9,761 bases of DNA from CAYLQD01 sp043819695 (lineage in GTDB: Bacteria; Planctomycetota; PUPC01), in NCBI GenBank assembly GCA_043819695.1, contig JBDREM010000316.1, positions 1-9,761 on the forward strand, written 5' to 3'. The position numbers were made by a program, and so were the translations under genes. The notes beneath the pieces were generated by a model, which ran no database searches, was not told the origin of the DNA, and worked only from the letters and a program-made list of their open reading frames with translations. Shown in pieces: positions 1 to 5,965 of this stretch (positions are counted from its first letter, which is position 1; each line of letters begins with the position of its first letter).

Positions 1-1
1 A

Positions 2-454
<453 letters not shown>

Positions 455-463
455 GCGCCGACC

Positions 464-484
464 TGCCCGCCGGGCAATTTCGTT
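464..484 (+). terminator. Weak candidate terminator after dut
   Basis: Ten bases after the dut stop, TGCCC (464-468) and GGGCA (472-476) can form a 5-bp stem with a 3-nt loop. They are followed by ATTTCGTT, a short and impure T-rich tail. The stem is short, so this is only a possible intrinsic terminator. Confidence 0.3.
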
Positions 485-511
485 GATAACAGGTCGAGCC
501 CGCTATAGAGT
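483..511 (+). promoter_or_regulatory. Candidate sigma70-type promoter for the CsgG-like gene
   Basis: TTGATA at 483-488 is a 5/6 match to the -35 consensus. The -10 could be TATAGA at 504-509 (15-nt spacer) or TAGAGT at 506-511 (17-nt spacer), each a 4/6 match. Either would place the transcript start about 40-45 nt before the ATG at 560. It sits in the only non-coding gap between dut and the next gene. Confidence 0.45.
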
Positions 512-559
512 ATCCCCAGGGATTGGGAGGATCACTTCTGCGCTGGCGGAGGCCCTGCC

Positions 560-1612
560 ATGTACAAGAAAAGCTTCATTACGTGTACGCTGTTCGCTGC
601 TCTGCTTGCCGCGGCGCCGGCGGCACAGGCGCGGCAGGCCCGCCCGAGCAAGCGGATCGCCGTGCTTGCCTTCAAGAACCTGCGGCCGAATACCGACACC
701 GACTGGATCGGCGCGGGGGCCGCCGAAACGCTCACGACCAAGCTCGCCGCCGTGCCCGGTCTGGTCGCCATCGAGCGCTCGCAGGTCAGGCAGCTCGCCC
801 AGGAGAAAGGCTTCCAGGAGTCGGACCTCGCCGACCCCAAGGGCGCGGCCAAGGCCGGCAAGCTGCTCGGAGCCGAGCGCGTCGTGCTCGGAACGTACGC
901 CGCCGACGGCGATGCGCTCATCTTCAACGTCCGCGTGGTCGACGTGCAGACCGGAGCGATCCTGAGCGCCGCAGCCGTGACCGGCTCGAAGACGAAGATC
1001 TTCGACACGCTCTTCCAGCTCGCCGACGCCGTCGTGAAATCGTTCGACAACACCGTTGTGATCGTCGACAACCGCCCGACCGTCCGGCCGGCGCCTCAGG
1101 GCGACCGGATCGCCCTCACGGCCGAGCAGAAGACGCAACTCCGCAAGCCCGACACGACGAGCCGCCAGGCATACGAGGCATACGCCCGCGCCGCCGCCGC
1201 GGACCCCGACGATAAACTGCGCTGGACGACGCGCGCCATCGGCTTCGACCCGAAATTCACCGCCGCGTACCGCCGCCGCGCACAGGCCTACGCCGCGAAA
1301 GGCCAGCACGAAAAGGCCATCGCCGACTGCAACAAGGCCATCGCCGACACGCCGGGCCAGGCCGAAGCCTACCGCACCCGCGGCCTCGTCTACCTCCAGC
1401 AGGACCGCAACGGCCGCGCCGTCAAGGATTTCAACAAGGCCATCGAACTCGCGCCGAGCGACGCCGCCGCTTACTTCTACCGAGCAATGGCGCGCTACCG
1501 CAAGAAGGAGTACCGCAAGGCGTGGAACGACATGACCGCAGCCAGGGAGCTCGGCCACACCATCCCGCCCGCGTTCGAGACCGCGCTCGAACGTGCGCTC
1601 GCGCGGCACTGA
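560..1612 (+). CDS. Secreted CsgG/TolB-like protein with TPR repeats
   Basis: A 350-residue exported protein. The ATG is preceded by GGAGG at 548-552 with 7-nt spacing, which fixes the start. A signal peptide is clear: MYKK, a hydrophobic run to about residue 20, and AQA before Arg25, with no lipobox cysteine. Residues 31-165 look like the CsgG/LpoB/FlgO-type fold. They show RIAVLAFKN, an Asp-Trp-Ile-Gly-ending loop, an amphipathic helix leading to VAIERSQVRQLAQE, then the KAGKLLGAERVVLGTY block and a strand pair ending in DVQTGAI. A linker rich in Pro/Arg (170-200) leads to three TPR units at about 235-268, 269-302 and 303-336 (AYRRRAQAYAAKGQHEKAI is typical). Proteins of this kind act in the periplasm or at the outer membrane as assembly factors or scaffolds. 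The partner cannot be named from sequence. It is transcribed alone and is convergent with the restriction gene. Confidence 0.85.
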   Translation: MYKKSFITCTLFAALLAAAPAAQARQARPSKRIAVLAFKNLRPNTDTDWIGAGAAETLTTKLAAVPGLVAIERSQVRQLAQEKGFQESDLADPKGAAKAGKLLGAERVVLGTYAADGDALIFNVRVVDVQTGAILSAAAVTGSKTKIFDTLFQLADAVVKSFDNTVVIVDNRPTVRPAPQGDRIALTAEQKTQLRKPDTTSRQAYEAYARAAAADPDDKLRWTTRAIGFDPKFTAAYRRRAQAYAAKGQHEKAIADCNKAIADTPGQAEAYRTRGLVYLQQDRNGRAVKDFNKAIELAPSDAAAYFYRAMARYRKKEYRKAWNDMTAARELGHTIPPAFETALERALARH

Positions 1613-1619
1613 GGTTGCT

Positions 1620-1634
1620 GGGCGAGAGACGCCC
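1620..1634. terminator. Possible bidirectional hairpin between convergent genes
   Basis: GGGCG (1620-1624) and CGCCC (1630-1634) form a 5-bp GC stem around AGAGA, in the 39-nt gap between the CsgG-like gene and the convergent endonuclease gene. There is no T tract on either side, so support comes mainly from position. Confidence 0.25.
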
Positions 1635-1651
1635 TTGGAGGCAAGCCAGAA

Positions 1652-2468
1652 CTAATCGGAAGGGGGATGGATCTGTTCGAAGAGATCGGGAGAGTCCGTT
1701 TCAATGAACAGGCCTTCCAGGGCGCTTTGGTTCAAGAATCCGACGGCTTCTTCAACGCTGTCGAATTCGTAAATCTTGACCTCCCCAAGATTGGAGCGTA
1801 GTTCGACGGAAACACGGTCGAGGACCCTTTCGATCGTGTCGTCCAGAACGGACCGGACACATGATTCAAGGTCTTCAATGATCGGCGCGATTGTGTCGGA
1901 GCCAATCGCGGCTTTCATCTTTCGGGTGAGTCTGCGGTATGCTCGCCACGCGGCGGCGGCCGCGGGCCGGTCTTTCTCTCCCCAATTGAAGTCTATTCCG
2001 TGTTCGGCGAAAAGCCCACACACCAGGTCAAACGGGATCAAGAAAAAGTTGATGTCGTGGCTTTTCATCATGGTCAGGGAAGTGGCACTCCACTTGCCGG
2101 CCAGAACCGCGATAGAGCTTCGTATGCTTGAGAAGCGGCGGCGCAACGCTGGGTGTGCCGTGCACACCCAACTGCCCTTATCGCGGTTGTGTTTCGTGTA
2201 GCGTAAATACTTCCACTCGAGGAGGATCAGCGGCTGCATTGCCTCGTTGGCAATAACTGCGTCAACGTTGTACGCTGTTCCCCACTTGTCATACAGAAGC
2301 AGCTTCTTGGGCCTTCCGGTGTTCGGATTCTCGGGTCCCGTGCTGACTGACGAAATGACACCCACATGACTCTGCAACTTGCACGCAGAATGCATTGAGA
2401 GCGTTCTCCATTTCGGCGCCAACGGCCTCTCCCAGTGCGCTCGCCGCGTTCTGGACTTTCTCTGGCAT
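1652..2468 (-). pseudogene. Type II restriction endonuclease, PD-(D/E)XK-like, broken by a 4-bp tandem duplication
   Basis: Partner nuclease of the upstream methyltransferase. The reading frame starts at an ATG (2468-2466) only 3 nt after the methyltransferase stop, with a weak AAAGGG 7 nt before it, which suggests translational coupling. It reads MPEKVQNAASALGEAV... to HFVSQHGTRE and stops at 2291-2289 after 59 codons. The rest of the protein continues in the +1 frame. At plus 2344-2351 there is TGACTGAC. Dropping one 4-nt copy joins the frames as HFVSTGPENPNTGRPKK and gives 270 residues ending at 1652. In the restored protein Asp68 (YNVDAVIANE), then Glu83 and Lys85 (LLEWKY), form a D...ExK nuclease signature, followed by RYTKHNRDKGSW. 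Recognition site and named subtype cannot be told. As it stands the gene yields a 59-residue fragment, or an active enzyme only if the repeat slips or if this is a sequencing error. Confidence 0.8.
2343..2351 (-). repeat. 4-bp tandem duplication that shifts the endonuclease frame
   Basis: CTGACTGAC on the plus strand (GTCAGTCAG on the coding strand) is a period-4 tract of just over two units. It lies exactly where the two open frames of the endonuclease meet. Loss of one unit restores a continuous frame, so this is the likely causal lesion. Confidence 0.75.
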
Positions 2469-2471
2469 CGT

Positions 2472-4046
2472 TTAGCCCTTTGACAAAGTGACGACCGATT
2501 CCCTGAGTTCGACAGAGTGTCGCTGTGGGTTCTGCTTCCACTTCCCCCCGCGGGCACGCAGAACCCTGATGATGTAATCGCGGAATCCGAGCCGGACTCC
2601 GATTCTCCCGATCAACTCGTCCGTAGGGATGTGGACGCCGTACGGTGCGGAGTCACCCAAGACGAACACGGCTCTTGCCCCCGGCTTCAGGACGCGGAGG
2701 CAATCGCGCAGGACTTTGTACATGTCGTTGAAGTAGCCGGATACCAGATGATCGTAGCTCTTCTTGCCGCCCTTGGTCTGCCGCAGTTTCCTCAGCAATG
2801 TCGTGGCATCCCGCAGGAAGGCATATTCGTCGGGGCACGCGTGCCGCAATTCCTCTGAAAGCGCATACTTGGGGTCGTTTCTTGCTATCTGTGTTGTGGC
2901 GGAGGTGATGAGCTTCGTCCGGACGTCTCGGCTGATGTCTCCCCATGTACGGGCTTGCCCGAAGAAGTACAACTCCAACCTCGTGCGGTCGGCGTAGTCG
3001 AAGTTGTTCAGATAAGGCGGAGACGTGAAGATGTGATCGACGCAGGCGTCGGGGATCATCGCGGTCGTGTCTCTGGAGTCGGCATTGAACAGCTTGTGCG
3101 AAGCCAGTTCGTAGTCCGGCGCCGATTGGGCGACGGTGGCCTCGATGTCGGCCACCATTTTCTCCGCAAGGCGGAAACACTCCTGCAACGCGTCTTTCGA
3201 TGCAGCGGAGGTCTTGAGCTTCTTCGGAGCGATATACGGCCAGCCGGTGGCGGCGCTCGAGACCTCCCGGAGCAGGTTTGCCAGCGCGACGAACAAAAGA
3301 TCGCCGACGCCGTCATGCCAGTCTTCTGCCGCCCAGGCGTTCCGGATTGCCAGGAGGTCCCAGAGGGTTTTCTGACGATAGCACTTCAGGATCAGTTGCG
3401 GAAACTCCCTCTCAAGCCGCCCCGCCAAGTCCTTTGGCGTACGCCGTCTGGCGGCCAGGACGCGGTCCCGGATGTACTTCATCGCCTCTGCCACGTCGTT
3501 CCGTCGGACGGCCCAATCCATTTTCGCCTTCGCGACACGAAACACGAAAGGATGTGCCTCGACGCCATATGAGCTAATGCCCTGCTTCTTCGCAACGAGA
3601 TTCGTTGTCCCGCTTCCCATGAACGGATCGTAAACCGTATCACTCCGTTCAAGTTGTTCGTTGGCGAAGCTCCACTCAACTGCCTTGTAAGAGAAACCGG
3701 CAGGATACGTGAACCATCCGTGAATCGGCGCTCTCAAGCTGTCCTTAAACGTTCCCCATTCGTAGGCCTTCGCTGTGCTATCGACGGCGGTCTCGACCGA
3801 GGGCAAGTACAACTGGCCAACTGATTCCGAGACGATTCCCCCGGCCACACTGCGTTCTTGATTCGCCCCTAACCACTCGTCAAGGGCACGTTTGAGGAAA
3901 CGCCACTCTCGCCCGACACGACGAGAGGGGACCTCCCTCGCCCTTGCCTTTTCGCGCAAGGTCTTTTCACTCACGCGTACGTACTTCGCAGCTTCTTTGA
4001 GAGTCATCACGGCAGCAGCGCCCATGGGGCTCCTATCTTCCGCCAT
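2472..4046 (-). CDS. DNA methyltransferase with N-terminal excisionase-type HTH
   Basis: A 524-residue modification enzyme of a type II system that transfers a methyl group from S-adenosylmethionine to an exocyclic amino group of cytosine (N4) or adenine (N6). Residues 14-60 (MTLKEAAKYVRVSEKTLREK... to RALDEWL) are an excisionase/MerR-like helix-turn-helix of the HTH_17 kind. The SAM-binding motif I is DPFMGSGTT at 140-148. The catalytic motif IV is TSPPY at 341-345, followed by LNNFDYADRTRLELYFFG. Motif I comes first with about 190 residues between, so the order is alpha- or gamma-like even though SPPY is common in N4-cytosine enzymes. LKPGARAVFVLGDS (453-466) fits a later core strand. ATG 4046 has GGAG at 8 nt. 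A second ATG at 4025 preceded by AGGAG is also possible. The gene lies in a lower-GC island with its own promoter, first in a two-gene operon with the broken nuclease. The HTH may help target recognition or regulate the operon; that is inference. Confidence 0.88.
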   Translation of the reverse strand: MAEDRSPMGAAAVMTLKEAAKYVRVSEKTLREKARAREVPSRRVGREWRFLKRALDEWLGANQERSVAGGIVSESVGQLYLPSVETAVDSTAKAYEWGTFKDSLRAPIHGWFTYPAGFSYKAVEWSFANEQLERSDTVYDPFMGSGTTNLVAKKQGISSYGVEAHPFVFRVAKAKMDWAVRRNDVAEAMKYIRDRVLAARRRTPKDLAGRLEREFPQLILKCYRQKTLWDLLAIRNAWAAEDWHDGVGDLLFVALANLLREVSSAATGWPYIAPKKLKTSAASKDALQECFRLAEKMVADIEATVAQSAPDYELASHKLFNADSRDTTAMIPDACVDHIFTSPPYLNNFDYADRTRLELYFFGQARTWGDISRDVRTKLITSATTQIARNDPKYALSEELRHACPDEYAFLRDATTLLRKLRQTKGGKKSYDHLVSGYFNDMYKVLRDCLRVLKPGARAVFVLGDSAPYGVHIPTDELIGRIGVRLGFRDYIIRVLRARGGKWKQNPQRHSVELRESVVTLSKG

Positions 4047-4066
4047 CTTCCGTTCTCCGTTTGGTC

Positions 4067-4094
4067 ACTATGGGTGAGTTGTTCGGTATGTCAA
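4067..4094 (-). promoter_or_regulatory. Promoter of the restriction-modification operon
   Basis: Reading on the minus strand, a perfect TTGACA (-35, at 4094-4089) is followed after 16 nt by CATAGT (-10, 4072-4067, 4/6). The predicted transcript start near 4060 leaves a leader of about 14 nt that includes the GGAG ribosome site at 4057-4054. It begins just 9 nt beyond the stop codon of the radical SAM gene, so the island carries its own transcription start. Confidence 0.6.
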
Positions 4095-4102
4095 GAGCGA
4101 AC

Positions 4103-5266
4103 TCAGAACCGATAGAGCTCCGTGCAGCGGGCGCAGATGGGGAAGCGGCCGCGCTGCTTGACCGCGCGGCGGTAGCGGCGGTAAGCGTCGTTGTTCCAGA
4201 TCTCCCCGAAGCTCGACTCGCGGATGTTGCCGGCAACGAAGTTCATCGAGTGGAACGGCCGCACACCGCCGTCGGGGAAGACGTACGCGGCCATCCACGG
4301 GCTCTCGCACCGGCCGGAGTATGACCGCGGCTCGAAGTCGAAGCCGCCGTACCACGCGCGAATCTCGGCGTCGGTCAGGTTCGGATAGAACGAGACGGCG
4401 ACGCGCGGCCGCGCGGCGAGCATCTCGTCCCGGACGGCGATGACCTTCTCGGGATCGACGGCCGGCAGCTTGTCGACGACGAATCCCTCCCAGTCGTGGC
4501 AGCGCGTGCCAAACTCGCGCTCGAAGAGGTCGTTGTGCCGGTCGTACGTTTCGCGGCCGCAGAAGATCAGGTGGTGCACGGTGAGCGAGTCGGCGCCGAG
4601 CCGCCCGGCGATCGGGATGAGCTCGGGCAGGCGCTCGCAGCCCGACTCGAAGACGACGCTCGTCAGGTTGATGTTCGGGCGCTTCGAGCGGCGGCGCCGT
4701 TTCGCGGCGAGCAGCTTCTCGAAGCCGGCCATCGCCTTGTCGAACGTGCCCGGGACGCCGCGGATTCCGTCGTGGACTTCGCGCGGGCCGTCGAGCGAGA
4801 AGATGATCTCGTCGAGGCCGGCGTCGACGAGCGCCTCGGCGAACCGTTCGAGCAGCGTCGCGTTGGTGATGACGTTGCACCGCAGGCCGGCCGCCTTGAC
4901 GTCCTCGACGATGCCGGCGAACTCGGGATGCAGCATTGGCTCGCCGCCGAAGAGCGTGATGTTCGGACGGAACGTGCCGACGTCGTCGAGCAGCCGGCGG
5001 ATCTCGTCGCGGGCGAGCCGGCTCTTGAGCGTCTCGGGCGCGTAGCCCTTCGCCGCGCCGGCCGGGCCCCACTGCCCGCACATCCGGCAGCGGAGGTTGC
5101 AGCGGAAGGTAAGGAACAGGCTGACGGTCTCGGGGGGCGCGCTCCAGCCGTCGTCGCGGCGATACGACCGGTGCGCGCGCCGCCGCTGGCCGAGGGCGCG
5201 CAGAGCGTAGGCCGGCTCGGCGAGCGCCTTGCGCAGGAGCCGCGCGATGTTCCGCCTCGAAATCAT
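4103..5266 (-). CDS. Radical SAM protein with reduced SPASM-like C-terminal domain
   Basis: A 387-residue iron-sulfur enzyme that would cleave S-adenosylmethionine to start a radical reaction; the substrate is unknown. The CxxxCxxC cluster motif is C56, C60, C63 (FRCNLRCRMCGQWG). It is followed by GGEP at 107-110, a NAT strand end at 135-137 and SLDG at 157-160, all typical of the radical SAM barrel. The C-terminus has a SPASM-like layout: C320 in GRCESPW, a strand with PDGGV, AGNIRESSFGEIWNN and a final CxxC (C378, C381). The cysteine normally found after the PDG-V-P block is Phe338 here, followed by His339. That leaves three cysteines, so a second cluster would be incomplete or use another ligand. 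The N-terminus is basic (MISRRNIARLLRK). No SD precedes ATG 5266, which lies close behind a TATAAT. Role might be peptide or cofactor modification; no precursor peptide is recognised nearby. Confidence 0.88.
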   Translation of the reverse strand: MISRRNIARLLRKALAEPAYALRALGQRRRAHRSYRRDDGWSAPPETVSLFLTFRCNLRCRMCGQWGPAGAAKGYAPETLKSRLARDEIRRLLDDVGTFRPNITLFGGEPMLHPEFAGIVEDVKAAGLRCNVITNATLLERFAEALVDAGLDEIIFSLDGPREVHDGIRGVPGTFDKAMAGFEKLLAAKRRRRSKRPNINLTSVVFESGCERLPELIPIAGRLGADSLTVHHLIFCGRETYDRHNDLFEREFGTRCHDWEGFVVDKLPAVDPEKVIAVRDEMLAARPRVAVSFYPNLTDAEIRAWYGGFDFEPRSYSGRCESPWMAAYVFPDGGVRPFHSMNFVAGNIRESSFGEIWNNDAYRRYRRAVKQRGRFPICARCTELYRF

Positions 5267-5275
5267 TGCGGGGCC

Positions 5276-5304
5276 ATTATAGGAAAATCACGTGAGGTTG
5301 TCTT
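5276..5304 (-). promoter_or_regulatory. Promoter of the radical SAM gene, probably leaderless
   Basis: On the minus strand AAGACA (5304-5299, 4/6) and a perfect TATAAT (5281-5276) are separated by 17 nt. Transcription would begin near 5269, only about 3 nt before the ATG at 5266, and no SD lies between. The -35 is inside the last codons of the upstream membrane-protein gene. Confidence 0.55.
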
Positions 5305-5809
5305 TGTACGACTGGCGCGACAGCAGGCACAGCAGGATGACGGCGAAGAGCGATGAGAGCACGAGGCCCGCGATGATCAGTGTCGTCGCGACGGCTGGGA
5401 ACGTGTTCTGCATATACTCCGCGTTGTCCGGGTGCAGTTTCTCGAGGTCAACCTTCGCAGCGAACGGGCCGGCGAATGCGAGCACGGCGCTGACGACGCT
5501 CCACGCGATCCGCACGATCGCATACCAGACCGCCGACGCGGCGCCCCATTTCCGCAGCTTCAGCAGGCCGACGCCTGCGGCGAAGAGGAGGACCGCGAGC
5601 AGGAGGTTGGCAGCGCCGCTCGCATACGCACCGGCGAGGCCGTAGCCGGTCAGCAGTTGCGGCGCGTTGTGCTTCGCGACCAGGGCCATGTGGACCTGCG
5701 GTTGCAGAAGGGACCACACCGACGTGATAAAGAATATCCCGCCGAGCACAACGCTCAACACGCCGAGCGCCGTCAATCCGCCCGTCTTCTTCCTCTCCAG
5801 TTCCGGCAT
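5288..5809 (-). CDS. Four-helix membrane protein of unknown function
   Basis: I do not recognise a family. The 173-residue product starts with a short charged segment (MPELERKKTG) and has four predicted membrane helices at about 11-35, 64-84, 90-113 and 139-163. A 25-residue loop with acidic residues (DLEKLHPDNAEYMQNTF) lies between helices 3 and 4, and the C-terminal tail is short and charged (SRQSYKDNLT). No catalytic motif is visible. The ATG is preceded by GGAGG with a short 4-nt gap, and a good promoter lies 38 nt upstream. The stop is 21 nt before the start of the radical SAM gene on the same strand, so readthrough into that gene is possible, although the latter also has a promoter. Small proteins of this layout are common in large-genome GC-rich bacteria and are usually left as hypothetical. 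Confidence 0.8.
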   Translation of the reverse strand: MPELERKKTGGLTALGVLSVVLGGIFFITSVWSLLQPQVHMALVAKHNAPQLLTGYGLAGAYASGAANLLLAVLLFAAGVGLLKLRKWGAASAVWYAIVRIAWSVVSAVLAFAGPFAAKVDLEKLHPDNAEYMQNTFPAVATTLIIAGLVLSSLFAVILLCLLSRQSYKDNLT

Positions 5810-5846
5810 GCCGCCTCCGGTCGAATCTCAACTCGAAGCTGTGAAA

Positions 5847-5875
5847 AGTATATGTCCGCCGCCCGCCGCGGGCAA
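5847..5875 (-). promoter_or_regulatory. Promoter of the four-helix membrane protein gene
   Basis: On the minus strand TTGCCC (5875-5870, 4/6) and TATACT (5852-5847, 5/6) have the optimal 17-nt spacer. The predicted start near 5840 gives a leader of about 30 nt containing the GGAGG site. Confidence 0.55.
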
Positions 5876-5898
5876 GCGAAATCCGGCTGCGGCCTCGA

Positions 5899-5927
5899 TT
5901 GAACTCGGCGGCACGGGCCGGTACAAT
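5899..5927 (+). promoter_or_regulatory. Promoter of the rhomboid protease gene
   Basis: TTGAAC (5899-5904, 4/6 with all of TTGA) and TACAAT (5922-5927, 5/6) are separated by exactly 17 nt. Transcription from about 5934 would give a leader of about 32 nt with AGGAG at 5952-5956. It is arranged back to back with the promoter of the divergent membrane-protein gene, 23 nt between the two -35 boxes. Confidence 0.65.
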
Positions 5928-5965
5928 CATGGCTCGACACGGCGTTGCGGCAGGAGTTTTTGCGA

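Noticed and set aside
503..1609. Minus-strand 368-codon frame opposite the CsgG-like gene
   Set aside because: Antisense to a gene with a signal peptide, SD and TPR repeats; the composition is biased and no domain is seen.
4025..4027. Alternative methyltransferase start at ATG 4025
   Set aside because: Possible, with AGGAG 4 nt upstream, but ATG 4046 has better SD spacing and fits the predicted transcript start. Kept only as an alternative.
4068..5081. Second minus-strand frame across the radical SAM gene
   Set aside because: Arg/Pro-rich product shifted by one base from the frame that holds the CxxxCxxC and GGEP motifs.
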